DNA from: Brevibacterium picturae
Lineage (GTDB): Bacteria; Actinomycetota; Actinomycetes; Actinomycetales; Brevibacteriaceae
Reading direction: 5' to 3'
Assembly (NCBI RefSeq): GCF_900105045.1
Contig: NZ_LT629739.1
Coordinates: forward strand, 1,488,001-1,552,000
Length of the DNA: 64,000 nt
The position numbers were made by a program, and so were the translations under genes. A model generated the notes under the pieces. The model was not told the DNA's origin, ran no database searches, and was given only the letters and a program-made list of their open reading frames with translations. Positions 30,288-39,184 of the stretch are shown here, piece after piece (position 1 is the stretch's first letter; the number at the start of each line of letters is the position of its first letter).

Positions 30288-31082
30288 ATGACTGACTCCA
30301 CCACCGCCGCCTCCACCGTCCAGGCTGTCTCCGAGATCCCCGGACTGCTGACCGGCAAGGTCGCCGTCGTCACCGGCGGAGCCCAGGGGCTTGGTCTGTC
30401 CATGGCCCGCACCCTCGTGAACTCCGGAGCGAAGATCGTGCTCGGCGACATGAATGAAGAGAGCCTGCAGGCGGCCGTCGACGAACTCGGCGGCGCAGAG
30501 TCTGCCGCCGGAGTCGTGTGCAATGTGGCCTCTCTGGAGAACACCGAGAAACTCGCCGAGGCGGCAACGCAGACCTTCGGCGGCGCCGACATCTGGGTCA
30601 ACAACGCCGGCATCACCCGCGACGCCACGATCCGCAAGATGACCGAGAAGGAGTTCGACGACGTCATCTCCGTCCACCTGCGCGGAACCTGGAACGGACT
30701 CAAGGTCGCCACCGGTCTCATGCGCGAACAGGACCGCGGCGGCGCCATCATCAACGTCTCCTCCATCAGCGGCAAGGTCGGCATGCTCGGCCAGTCGAAC
30801 TACTCGGCGGCGAAGGCAGGCATCGTCGGTATGACGAAGGCCGTGGCCAAGGAAGTCGCGTTCAAGGGCATCCGCATCAATGCGATCCAGCCCGGGTTCA
30901 TCAACACCGCGATGACCGCGGCGATGCCCCAGCACGCCATCGACTCGAAGCTTTCCGAGATCCCCCTGGGCCGCCCCGGCGAACCCGAAGAGGTCGCCTC
31001 GGTGGTGCTGTTCCTGGCCTCCGGCCTGTCCAGCTACCTCACCGGCACCGTCACCGAGATCTCCGGCGGACGCCACATCTGA
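30288..31082 (+). CDS. SDR family oxidoreductase (FabG/3-hydroxyacyl-CoA dehydrogenase-like)
   Basis: 264 residues: TGGAQGLG cofactor motif, [31 protein letters not shown] with catalytic Ser, Tyr and Lys, QPGFINTAM and the C-terminal SGG. It probably oxidises the 3-hydroxyacyl intermediate produced after the dehydrogenase step. The ribosome site AAAGAGAG precedes the ATG. Last gene of the operon; a family C palindrome lies 58 bp after the stop. Confidence 0.95.
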   Translation: MTDSTTAASTVQAVSEIPGLLTGKVAVVTGGAQGLGLSMARTLVNSGAKIVLGDMNEESLQAAVDELGGAESAAGVVCNVASLENTEKLAEAATQTFGGADIWVNNAGITRDATIRKMTEKEFDDVISVHLRGTWNGLKVATGLMREQDRGGAIINVSSISGKVGMLGQSNYSAAKAGIVGMTKAVAKEVAFKGIRINAIQPGFINTAMTAAMPQHAIDSKLSEIPLGRPGEPEEVASVVLFLASGLSSYLTGTVTEISGGRHI

Positions 31083-31140
31083 GCCCCCTGCAACACTGAA
31101 CAGCAGCGGCCAGCGCCGCATGCCACCTCACCCCAGGCTG

Positions 31141-31201
31141 ATTTGGCGTGAACAGACGGTCGATTTCCCTCATGAAAATCGCCGTTCTGTTCACGCCAAA
31201 T
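31141..31201. repeat. Dispersed palindrome, family C copy 2
   Basis: Arms 31141-31166 and 31175-31201 pair almost perfectly (ATTTGGCGTGAACAGA and TCTGTTCACGCCAAAT at the ends). It lies between convergent genes, where it could end both transcripts. It shares 15 of 16 bases with the palindrome at 24593-24657. Confidence 0.85.
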
Positions 31202-31476
31202 ATTGCCCACCCGCTCGCTGGATCTTGCCCACACCCTCGCCGAGGTGAGATCAGTCGCAGGTCGAGCGTCTGCGCGGGAGATTGGCGAGGCCGAAGACGA
31301 CCATGCCCACCAGCGGCAGAAGCGGTCAGATCCGAGACGCACCGGCTGCGTCGACCATTCCCGCGACGACCATGATCGCCATGGATGGGACGGCAGTTCA
31401 GTAGCCGGCGAACTGGAGGCGGCAGGTACGCGAACCGAGGGAAGTCGGCAGAGGCGAGGTTCGCGCCTCGACCGCC
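31202..31476. other. Non-coding gap after the palindrome
   Basis: No convincing gene. One minus-strand frame reads a short hydrophobic stretch (PLLPLVGMVVFGLANLP) followed by RRR, possibly a decayed membrane-protein tail. Confidence 0.3.
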
Positions 31477-33465
31477 TCAGGCCCGGTACTTCACCTGGCC
31501 GCCGACCACGGTCAGTGCCACGGTGGTGTCGCGGATCGCCTCGGCGTGGGCGAAGAGCGCCTCTTCGGACTCATAGCCGAGCAGCCCGTCGTGATCGAGA
31601 TCGGTCGAAGTGCCCTGCGCCCCTGCAGCACTACCGCTTGCACCCCCGGAGCCGCTCAGCCCCTCGGCGACGCAGGGGTCGGTGTCGACGACGATGAAGT
31701 CCGCGTCCATGCCCGGCGCCAGATAACCTCGCCGATCTTCGAGCCCCGCCGCGTAAGCCGGCCCCACAGTGTGCTGCCGGAAGGCCTCCACTGCGGAGAG
31801 TCGGCGCCAGGGCTGGAAAGATGTACTCGCCTCTCCGGAGATGTTCGCCCGGGTCATCGCCGCATAGATCGCCGCGAAGGGATTAGCTGGTTCGACCGGG
31901 CCATCGGAGCCGAACGCCACATGAGCACCGGCAGCGAGCAGATCCGGCCAGGCATAGGCAGCGAGCTGCGCGGATTCGTCAATGAGATGAAGCAGGTGCA
32001 GGTCAGAGATGCAGTGGCGAGGCTGCATGGAGGCGATGACGTCCAGTTCGGCGAACCGGGCGACATCGGCCGGCTGGATGAATTGGGCGTGTTCGACCCG
32101 GTGACGCAGGGGACGTTCGAAGTGTTCCTCGGCCTCCTTCGTGGTCTTACGGAGGCGCTCGAAGACGTTGAGCACATGATGGTTGGCCTGGTCGCCGATG
32201 GCATGGATGGCAACCGAAATCCCGGCCTCGGTGGCGAGCCGGGCGTTTTCGAAGAGGTCGTCCTCTGACATCTGCGCGATCCCGTAGTTGGCATCCGCCG
32301 GCTCGCTGCTCAGGACGTCCTCGGGCACGGTGCCGGGATAGGTGTAGGACTCCTGCGCGGAGAGGTTTCGCGAGTCTTGCTCGCCCGAGTCAGTCGACTC
32401 GTCCGAGACGGCCTCGTAATCCGAGACGTCGTCACCGTGGGCGCTCGGCTCGGGAAAGGGGGAGGACATGTGGCAGGTGTGCGATCCCAGGGCTCCGTCG
32501 GAGAAGAGCTTCAGACCACCTCGGCGCAGCCAACCATCGCCGTCGCCGGTGTGCCATCCGGTCTCGATCGCCCAGGGCACCTCTGGACCGCGCAGATATT
32601 TCGTCACTCGAATGTGCTGGCGGTCGGCTTCCCGCAGGTCGTACCACCCCAAGGTTGAGGCGATGCTGTCGAAGTCGTGGATTCCTGTCAGCCCCTGGGA
32701 GAGGAACAGCTTCTGTGTACGGTCGAGTCGCTCGACCTGTTCCTCTCGAGTGGGTTCGGGAATGAATCTGGCCACCAGGTCGGTGGCGTCTTCGCGGACG
32801 AGTCCCGTCAGCTCCCCCTCATCGTCGCGCACGAATTCTCCGCCGAACGGGTCCGCGGTGAGATCATCGATGCCGGCGATCTCAAGACCGTGGGCATTCG
32901 TCCAGAGCGTGTGGAGATCGACCGACCACATCGCCACCGGATGGTCGGGAACGACCTGGTCAAGCAAGTCTCGGTCGGGGTAGCGCGGGTCATCCCATTT
33001 GTTGAGGTCCCACCCGGAGCCGACCACCCATTGTCCGAACGGTGTCCGGCTGGCGCGTTCACGGATGGCTTCGACCGCCTCGGCCAACGATCTGACGTTC
33101 GAGAGATCAAGGTCCGTCAGGGAGTCTGCGTAGTGGACCGAGTGCATGTGCGCGTCGACGAGGCCGGGCAGCAGGACCTGCCCACCGCAGTCGATCTCCT
33201 CGATTTCGAGGCCCGGAATCACCGTGGTGGCTCCGATCCCTCCCGCCGAAGCGAGCGCCGCCGTCGTCGAGGACTCCGAGGCTGCAATGTCGAGCAGCTC
33301 GGCTCGGGTGCCCACGGCCACGATCGTCTCGCCATTGACGAGGATCGAGTCAGGAGCCGTGACCGAGTCGGGAACCGTGTCAGTGGCAGCGGCTAGTGTG
33401 GCAGCATCCGACCCCGAAGAGGAGGGAGCAAAAGTTCGCACGACGGCGTTGGAGAACAGACGCAT
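31477..33465 (-). CDS. YtcJ-like amidohydrolase family protein
   Basis: About 662 residues. Metal-dependent hydrolase of the YtcJ/LAF3 type: GLVDAHMHS (HxH metal ligands, about residue 106), FGQWVVGSGWDLNKW, GLKLFSDGALGSHTC, AIHAIGDQANHHVLNVFE, RHRVEHAQFIQP, FGSDGPVEPANPFAAIYAAMTR and the closing LAPGMDADFIVVD. An acidic Ser/Asp/Glu insert (about residues 344-372) lies just after the GSHTCHMSSPF segment, and a second Ser/Ala/Thr-rich stretch is near the N-terminus. Substrate unknown. The start at 33465 begins MRLFSNAVVRTF; upstream TTG is unlikely. Confidence 0.9.
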   Translation of the reverse strand: MRLFSNAVVRTFAPSSSGSDAATLAAATDTVPDSVTAPDSILVNGETIVAVGTRAELLDIAASESSTTAALASAGGIGATTVIPGLEIEEIDCGGQVLLPGLVDAHMHSVHYADSLTDLDLSNVRSLAEAVEAIRERASRTPFGQWVVGSGWDLNKWDDPRYPDRDLLDQVVPDHPVAMWSVDLHTLWTNAHGLEIAGIDDLTADPFGGEFVRDDEGELTGLVREDATDLVARFIPEPTREEQVERLDRTQKLFLSQGLTGIHDFDSIASTLGWYDLREADRQHIRVTKYLRGPEVPWAIETGWHTGDGDGWLRRGGLKLFSDGALGSHTCHMSSPFPEPSAHGDDVSDYEAVSDESTDSGEQDSRNLSAQESYTYPGTVPEDVLSSEPADANYGIAQMSEDDLFENARLATEAGISVAIHAIGDQANHHVLNVFERLRKTTKEAEEHFERPLRHRVEHAQFIQPADVARFAELDVIASMQPRHCISDLHLLHLIDESAQLAAYAWPDLLAAGAHVAFGSDGPVEPANPFAAIYAAMTRANISGEASTSFQPWRRLSAVEAFRQHTVGPAYAAGLEDRRGYLAPGMDADFIVVDTDPCVAEGLSGSGGASGSAAGAQGTSTDLDHDGLLGYESEEALFAHAEAIRDTTVALTVVGGQVKYRA

Positions 33466-33542
33466 GAGCACCAGTCTAGAGCTCAAGGACGCGTGTGCCG
33501 GGCATGGGTGCAAGGGGTTTCTCGACTCGTGCGCCAGTCGTG

Positions 33543-33559
33543 TTCTACCGGGAGTAGAA
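33543..33559. promoter_or_regulatory. Palindrome between divergent genes
   Basis: TTCTAC-CGGGA-GTAGAA, a perfect 6-5-6 inverted repeat in the 102 bp spacer between the amidohydrolase and the membrane protein gene, 9 bp before the latter's start. Operator-like. Confidence 0.4.
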
Positions 33560-33567
33560 TCCGAAGC

Positions 33568-34062
33568 ATGGCCAATGTTTTCAGTTCTCAGGACACTCGG
33601 CTCTCCGCAGGTGGCCGCATCGTTCTTCCCGCCATCTGGCTCGGTCTCATCATCGGCGTCTCGCTGATCGAGGCACCGCTGAAGTTCACCGCACCAGGCA
33701 TCACGATCCCACTGGGGCTGGGCATCGGCCGTCTGGTCTTCACCGCCATGAACTGGGTTGAGATCGTCCTCGCCGTGATCCTGCTGTGGTCGACACTGAA
33801 ATCACATGTGGGCACCGGATACCGGCAGCTGACGTATGCGGTGATCGTCGTCCTCATCGCCAAGGTCGCTGTGATCCGACCTCTGCTCAACACGCGCACC
33901 GACGCCGTGCTCGCGGGAACCGACGACGGCGGTTCCAACCTGCACCTGTTCTACATCGCCGCCGATGGTCTGCTCATCATCGGCCTCATCGCCTTGCTCG
34001 TCGTCGCGGTCCGCCGGTGGGTGACGGTCCAGCCTGCCCTCAGGGATGTCACGCGCAGCTGA
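33568..34062 (+). CDS. Four-helix integral membrane protein of unknown function
   Basis: 164 residues with four hydrophobic segments: IVLPAIWLGLIIGVSLIEAP, an AMNWVEIVLAVILLWSTL helix, LTYAVIVVLIAKVAVIRPLL and YIAADGLLIIGLIALLVVAV. Conserved-looking polar residues sit in the first helix (EAPLKF) and the second (NWVE). It resembles small DUF4149-like membrane proteins but I am not certain of the family. Convergent with the ABC importer, whose last gene ends 3 bp beyond its stop. Confidence 0.75.
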   Translation: MANVFSSQDTRLSAGGRIVLPAIWLGLIIGVSLIEAPLKFTAPGITIPLGLGIGRLVFTAMNWVEIVLAVILLWSTLKSHVGTGYRQLTYAVIVVLIAKVAVIRPLLNTRTDAVLAGTDDGGSNLHLFYIAADGLLIIGLIALLVVAVRRWVTVQPALRDVTRS

Positions 34063-34064
34063 GC

Positions 34065-34658
34065 TCACCGGGCGCGATCGAGGGACACGAAGCCGCAGCC
34101 CGCGTTGGTCGCCATCACCAAGGGCAGATCGTGTGTGGCCCAGACGACCGTGCGCCCGGCCTCGGCGAGAGCGCTGATCAGGCTGGCGAACCTCGCTGCG
34201 TTCGATGCGTCGAGTGCCGCGGTCGGCTCATCGCAGACGATCGTGTCGACTCCGCTGGCCAGGGCTCGGGCCAGGCACACCCGGGCTGCCTGACCGCCCG
34301 AGAGCTCACCGCACCTGTGAGCGAGCAGCTCGGGCCCCAGCAGTGCACGAGCCAGAATCTCCACACGCTCCTCCTCTCCAAGGCTGTGACCGAGAATGCG
34401 AGCGGTCCGGTCGATCACCTCGTCGACGGTGTGTCTGGGGTTGAGCCATTCGCGCGGGTTCTGCGGCACCAGCACCCCGGGCTCGCCGAGGATGCGCCCG
34501 GCCGTGGGGGTGAGGAATCCAGTCATGGTCAAACAGAGGGTGGTCTTGCCGCTGCCGGATCCGCCCCGCAGAACGGTGACCTTCCCAGCGGGGAAATCGG
34601 CGTTGACCGGTCCGATCCGAGTGCGTCCGTAGTCCATCTCGAGCTCATGCAGCTCCAT
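34065..34658 (-). CDS. ABC transporter ATP-binding protein (nickel/peptide importer, second ATPase)
   Basis: 197-residue ATPase, short for the family (usually 250-330). Walker A GGSGSGKTT, Q-loop LVPQNPREWLNP, signature LSGGQAARVCLARAL, Walker B DTIVCDEPTAALD and the switch His in ATHD are all present, so the catalytic core is complete; the C-terminal oligopeptide-binding extension is missing. The ATG at 34658 lies inside the end of the upstream ATPase gene (14 bp overlap). Last gene of the importer downstream of urease. Confidence 0.9.
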   Translation of the reverse strand: MELHELEMDYGRTRIGPVNADFPAGKVTVLRGGSGSGKTTLCLTMTGFLTPTAGRILGEPGVLVPQNPREWLNPRHTVDEVIDRTARILGHSLGEEERVEILARALLGPELLAHRCGELSGGQAARVCLARALASGVDTIVCDEPTAALDASNAARFASLISALAEAGRTVVWATHDLPLVMATNAGCGFVSLDRAR

Positions 34659-35655
34659 CGGCACCACCCCGCATCGCCCGAGTCTCGCCCAGCAGAGACT
34701 CTTCCGGTCGGGTCATGTTCGACTGTGCCCAGTCATCGTTGCCACCGAGAAGAGCCCCATCTAATCTGCGCAATTCGTCGCCGTCACGATAACTCTGCCC
34801 GCCGAGGTGGCCCTCAGTCAGCGGCAGCGGGTGAGCTCCCGCGTCCGGTGCGGCTGCGGCCAGTGCCCGGCTGTATGCGTTATCGGCGCCCATTCGCAGG
34901 AAGGTGTCGACGGTGCAGGTGTCGACGACGTGTCCGTTGAAGATGACGGCGACATGGTCGTCAGGGCGAGCGTTCCTGGCCATGCCCGACAGGTCATGGG
35001 TGACCGCGAAAACGGCTGCGCCGGTGCGAGCGCAGTCGTCGAGAATGGCGACCATGGCATCGGCCTGCCGGGGATCGAGGCCGGCCGTGGGCTCGTCACA
35101 GACGAGCAGCCTCGGCGTGTGCGCCAGGGCCGCAGCCAGGGACACTCGGGAGATCTGCCCACCGGAGAGTTCGTGGGGGTATCTCTCCAGCATCGTGTTC
35201 GCCAGGCCGTAGGGGCTCAGGTCAGGGTTGTCGATTCCCGCGCGGTGAAACCACTGCCTCAGGCGCAGATGCCGCGGAAACGTGTCCATGGCGTTCTGTG
35301 GGGCCCAGGCGAGTTCGCCCCGTCCTCGCAGTCTTGCCAGTTGCTTCCTGCCTCGGCGGGTGCCCATGTCAATATTGCCGACGTTGCCGTTGATGCGTTC
35401 GCTTCCGACCCCGACGCGGTGTCCCGCCGCCCGACTGTCCTGACAGCCGCCAGTCATATCGAGGTGACCGGTGACGTCTGCTCGGGTGGGCGTCAGGCCG
35501 GCGAGCAGATTGCAGAGCGTGGATTTCCCGGCACCCGATTCTCCCACCAGCCAGGTGATGCGCCCCAGCGGCAGCGTCACGGTCAGGTCGGAGAGGATGT
35601 GGGCTCCGCCGGAGGGCAGTCGCAGAGAGCAGTGGGTCAGGGCGATGGTGTTCAC
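34645..35655 (-). CDS. ABC transporter ATP-binding protein (nickel/peptide importer, first ATPase)
   Basis: 336 residues with Walker A GESGAGKST, Q-loop WAPQNAMDTFP, signature LSGGQISRVSLAAAL, Walker B LLVCDEPTAGLDP and THD. The GTG at 35655 overlaps the permease stop in GTGA, giving coupled translation, so it is preferred over the longer frame. Two unusual stretches exist: a Gly/Arg-rich insertion (about residues 70-110) before the Q-loop and a C-terminal tail of about 65 residues. Provides energy for the importer with the adjacent ATPase. Confidence 0.9.
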   Translation of the reverse strand: MNTIALTHCSLRLPSGGAHILSDLTVTLPLGRITWLVGESGAGKSTLCNLLAGLTPTRADVTGHLDMTGGCQDSRAAGHRVGVGSERINGNVGNIDMGTRRGRKQLARLRGRGELAWAPQNAMDTFPRHLRLRQWFHRAGIDNPDLSPYGLANTMLERYPHELSGGQISRVSLAAALAHTPRLLVCDEPTAGLDPRQADAMVAILDDCARTGAAVFAVTHDLSGMARNARPDDHVAVIFNGHVVDTCTVDTFLRMGADNAYSRALAAAAPDAGAHPLPLTEGHLGGQSYRDGDELRRLDGALLGGNDDWAQSNMTRPEESLLGETRAMRGGADGAA

Positions 35656-36431
35656 AGTGATCGCGGCCTCTCTCCGAGTCGTCGGGACATGATCGTCGGC
35701 GGCAGAAGCAGCAGCATGAGCGCCAGGGTCGGGACGAGCAGCGTCCACCATGCTCCCACAGTCATGTCATTGCGACCCCAGGCAATGAGCGGTCCCAGAG
35801 AGATCGCGGCGGGATCGACTCCGATGCCGAGGAAGGAGGTGGTGGCCTCGTGAACGACGGCCGAGGGGAACGTGATCGCCATGGCCGCGGCCACTCGACC
35901 CCACACGGCCGGCACCAGATGCCAGGCCAGGATCTGGCTGCGGGTCACGCCGAGGCGTCGGTCGAAGCGAACCCACCCGGAGTTCCACTCTTCGCTGATC
36001 TTCGGCCCGATGAGCTGGGCCGCGATCGGCCAGTGCGTCAGCGCCACCGTGACCATGATCGCCTCCCGACCCCCGCCGAGGATGCCCACGACGATGAAGG
36101 TCAGCAGCATCGAGGGCACGGTGACGGTGGCGATGAGCAGCGTAGTCGAGATTGTCGACAGTGCCCGCGAGAGAGTGGACACCAGTCCGATCGCAGCCCC
36201 GATGAGCGTGGTCGCCGAGGCGGTGATGAGTGCCGCCAGAGCCGATCCCCCGGCCGCGGTCCACGTGGTCCGGGCAACGCTGCGTCCGTAATGGTCCGTC
36301 CCTGCGACTCCGCCGTCCCCCGGCGGCAGCAGAGAGTTCGCGAAGTCGGTGGTCTGGACCGGCAGGAAGCGCCCGATGATGAGCAGAGCCAGGATTGCCG
36401 CGATGGCGAGGATGGGCACTCGAGCTCTCAT
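35652..36431 (-). CDS. ABC transporter permease (DppC/NikC-like)
   Basis: 259-residue inner-membrane permease with about six helices. GTDHYGRSVARTTW near residue 45 is the typical DppC start (GTDxxGRD-like), and the EAA-loop region lies around FDRRLGVTRSQILAWHLVPAVWG. ATGA overlap with the upstream permease (36428-36431) and GTGA with the next gene show one tightly coupled operon. Confidence 0.93.
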   Translation of the reverse strand: MRARVPILAIAAILALLIIGRFLPVQTTDFANSLLPPGDGGVAGTDHYGRSVARTTWTAAGGSALAALITASATTLIGAAIGLVSTLSRALSTISTTLLIATVTVPSMLLTFIVVGILGGGREAIMVTVALTHWPIAAQLIGPKISEEWNSGWVRFDRRLGVTRSQILAWHLVPAVWGRVAAAMAITFPSAVVHEATTSFLGIGVDPAAISLGPLIAWGRNDMTVGAWWTLLVPTLALMLLLLPPTIMSRRLGERPRSL

Positions 36432-37423
36432 GACCGACCACCGCCCGCGACTGCGCTTCGGTGAGCATTGCGCGCAGCCTCACTTTCGTGAGAAGCACCC
36501 GAACGGGAACCTGCTGTGGCGGTGCGCACCAGCAGCACGAGTCCGGTGGTCACACCCGCCGCGATCGAGGTGACGGTGGCAAGCAGCGGCAGGTCGGCTC
36601 CGGCGGCGGCTTGGACGAGCGCATTGCCCAACCCCGGGTAGGCCAGCACCGCCTCGACGGCGGCCTCGCCCACGACGATGGTGGGCAGGTAGACCAGGGC
36701 GGGGCTGCGCACGGCACCGAGCACGGTGGGCAGAACCGTGCGGATCCGGGCGCTGCGGGAGAATCCGCGGCCGATGAGGGCACGTGCCCACGGAGTCGAC
36801 CACACCTCGGCGGCGGCGGATCGGGCGGCCGCGATGAGCGGGGCGGCCCAGGCGAGCGCGATGGTGATCGCCACCCCGGGGATGAGGGTGATCGGGGCGC
36901 TGGTGGCGGGGTTGGGCAGCTGGGCACCCCAGATGACGACGATGATCAGCGCGATGAGGAACGAGGGGACGGCCAGCCAGGCGGCGAGGAGGCCCGAGGC
37001 GCTCAAACTCTGGGCCAATCCTGGGAAACGAGCCAGGGCGATCGCAACCACGCCCACCACGATCACGGTGATGGCCGCTGCGGTGAGGCTGGCGGCGATG
37101 GTGTTGAGTCCGCGGGAGGTCACGATCTCCGCGACCGGGGAGTGGAGGATCCGGGAATAGCCCAGGTCGCCCGAGGTCACGGCCGTGACCAGCCAGTGCC
37201 ACCAGGCCGAGAGCCAGCCTCCCGACTGGTAGGCGGCCTCGAGGTCGGCCCGAGCCTGTGCGGAGGCGAACTCCCAGCTGCTGATCATGTGCGCCAGCGG
37301 GTTCGCCGGTGAGGCCGCCGCCAGGGCGAACACACCCGCACCAGCGGCCAGCACCGCGACGAGCATTCCCCCGACGATGATCGCGCACCGGCGCGCTGTG
37401 TTCCTGGTCAGGGTGCCCCTCAT
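36428..37423 (-). CDS. ABC transporter permease (DppB/NikB-like)
   Basis: 331-residue permease: one N-terminal helix, a large external segment with GDLGYSRILHSPVAEIV (GDLGxS is typical of DppB/NikB), then five helices and an EAA-like loop around RALIGRGFSRSARIRTVLP. The C-terminal tail is hydrophilic. It follows the binding-protein gene after 66 bp. With its DppC-like partner it would form the channel. Confidence 0.93.
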   Translation of the reverse strand: MRGTLTRNTARRCAIIVGGMLVAVLAAGAGVFALAAASPANPLAHMISSWEFASAQARADLEAAYQSGGWLSAWWHWLVTAVTSGDLGYSRILHSPVAEIVTSRGLNTIAASLTAAAITVIVVGVVAIALARFPGLAQSLSASGLLAAWLAVPSFLIALIIVVIWGAQLPNPATSAPITLIPGVAITIALAWAAPLIAAARSAAAEVWSTPWARALIGRGFSRSARIRTVLPTVLGAVRSPALVYLPTIVVGEAAVEAVLAYPGLGNALVQAAAGADLPLLATVTSIAAGVTTGLVLLVRTATAGSRSGASHESEAARNAHRSAVAGGGRS

Positions 37424-37489
37424 GCCCGCATCCGAGTCATCCGAGTCCTGGTCAAAGCCTGAGTCCGAGTCATCCGACGGTGACGCTCA

Positions 37490-39082
37490 TCAGCTCTTCG
37501 TCCACTCCGCGAGGTTCCACCAGGGACCCCAGTCGGATCCGTGGACGTGGGGTTCGAAGGTGGTGTCCGGAACGTCCCAGCCCTGAGTGTCGGCGACATA
37601 GGTGTGTTCGAGGAAGGCGACGATGAGGTAGCTGGGGTCGTCCATGTAGAGGTCCTGGACCTTGCGGTAGTCGGCGTTCGCCTGCGCCTCATCGGTTTCC
37701 TTCGCGGCATGGTCGAGGAGTTCATCCGCTCCGGGAACTTCCACGTCAGACGGGTTGTCGAAGACCCCTGAGGTGTCTGTGTGAGTGTGCAGTGCCGCCC
37801 TGATCTGGTGATCGATATTGTAAGGCTGTTCCCCGCCGGCGTAGGCGATGGCCTGCTTCGTCATGGCCTTCTCGATCTGGTCCCATTCGCCGGCTTCGAC
37901 CTCGACGCCGATACCTAGTGGTTTGAGCTGGGCCGCGACCTCGGCGGCGATGTCTCCGCGCACGGAGTCCCCCGCGGGATAGGTGAATGGGATGGATGCC
38001 TTCTGCCCGTTCTTGGAACGCAGCCCGTCCGAGTCCTTGGTCCATCCGGCCTCGTCGAGCATTCTTTCTGCGGCCTCGACGTCCAGATCGAACTCGGCCG
38101 AAGGTTCGTAGGCGTCACCGTAGAACTCACCGACCGGGGTCGAGGCCGGGGTGCCATGGCCGGCGAGGACCTCGTCGACGATCTTCTCCCGGTCGACGGC
38201 GATGTTGAGTGCCTTGCGCACCGTCGCCGAGGCGGTGAAGGGGTTGTCAGAGGGCAAGGTCAGTCCGCGCCAGTCGGCGGTTCTGGCGGTGACGATCTCG
38301 TGGCCCTCACCGGCGATCGTGTCGACCGAGCGCGGGGGCACCGCGGCCCCGGAGACCTTGCCGTCGGCGACCGCTGCCGCCAGCGCAGACGAGTCCTCAT
38401 AGGCCTGGACCGTGACGGATTTCAGCTCGGGCGTCGTGCGCCAGTAGTCGTCGCGGGCCTCCATCACCGCAGTGTCGGTCGTCAGGGATTCCAGGACGTA
38501 GGCCCCGGTGCCGACGGGGGCGCTGTTGACGGCCCAGTCCGCGGCGGGTGTGCCCTTCTCGATGGCTTCGCTGGGCAGAATTCCCAAGGTCAGCCGTGAG
38601 GCGAAGGTCGGTGTCGGCTCTGCCAGGTGGAAGACGACCGTGGACTCATCCGGGGTCTCGATGTCCTCGATCATCCGGAATGCGTCGACGACCTCCGAGG
38701 CAGAGTCGGGGTCGATGACGGCCCGATAGGTGGCCGCCACGTCGGAGGAGTCGAACGCGGAGTCGTCGGAGAAGCTCACGTCCTCCCGCAGCTTCACCGT
38801 CCATTCGGTCGAATCACCGTTCGCCGTGGGTGCTTTGGCCGCCAGCGCCGGTGCCAGGTCCGGCATCTCCCCTTCTCCCGAGTCCTCCTGCAGACGCAGC
38901 AGCCCGTCGTAGAAGGGAGAGTTGCCGTCGACCGAGTAGCCGTTGACGGGGTTGTATCCGCCGATGTTCTCGGTGCCGATGACCAGCTGCGAATCACCTC
39001 CGCTGGGTGCCTCGCACCCGGAGATGACGAGCGCGAGGGCTCCCAGTGATGCCACCAGCGCCGAGGTGTGTCGTCGTTTCAT
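37490..39082 (-). CDS. ABC transporter substrate-binding lipoprotein (family 5; NikA/DppA type)
   Basis: 530-residue extracytoplasmic solute-binding protein. The signal peptide ends in a lipobox VISGC (Cys 23). SBP_bac_5 features include ENIGGYNPVNGYSVDGNSPFYDGLLRLQ, SFSDDSAFDSSDVAATYRAV, FHLAEPTPTFASRL, and VGTGAYVLESLTTDTAVMEARDDYW. The importer directly follows ureG on the same strand, so nickel or a nickel chelate is the likeliest cargo; peptides cannot be excluded. His residues near the C-terminus (HTHTDTS, HVHGSDWG) would suit metal binding. Confidence 0.9.
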   Translation of the reverse strand: MKRRHTSALVASLGALALVISGCEAPSGGDSQLVIGTENIGGYNPVNGYSVDGNSPFYDGLLRLQEDSGEGEMPDLAPALAAKAPTANGDSTEWTVKLREDVSFSDDSAFDSSDVAATYRAVIDPDSASEVVDAFRMIEDIETPDESTVVFHLAEPTPTFASRLTLGILPSEAIEKGTPAADWAVNSAPVGTGAYVLESLTTDTAVMEARDDYWRTTPELKSVTVQAYEDSSALAAAVADGKVSGAAVPPRSVDTIAGEGHEIVTARTADWRGLTLPSDNPFTASATVRKALNIAVDREKIVDEVLAGHGTPASTPVGEFYGDAYEPSAEFDLDVEAAERMLDEAGWTKDSDGLRSKNGQKASIPFTYPAGDSVRGDIAAEVAAQLKPLGIGVEVEAGEWDQIEKAMTKQAIAYAGGEQPYNIDHQIRAALHTHTDTSGVFDNPSDVEVPGADELLDHAAKETDEAQANADYRKVQDLYMDDPSYLIVAFLEHTYVADTQGWDVPDTTFEPHVHGSDWGPWWNLAEWTKS

Positions 39083-39125
39083 ATGGTCGGGCCGAACCGT
39101 GGGTGGTCGGTCGTTCTCCTTCGGT

Positions 39126-39184
39126 CAGTGCTGGTTCTTGTCAATGCTGGTTCTTGTCAGTGCTGGTTCTTGTCAGTGCTGATG
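39126..39184. repeat. 16-bp tandem repeat at the ureG 3' end
   Basis: CAGTGCTGGTTCTTGT occurs at 39126-39141, with one change at 39142-39157, again at 39158-39173, and a partial copy at 39174-39184 includes the ureG stop and last codons. On the minus strand each unit repeats an in-frame-like CA(C/T)TGA, so the ureG terminus has been duplicated into the spacer. Confidence 0.85.
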
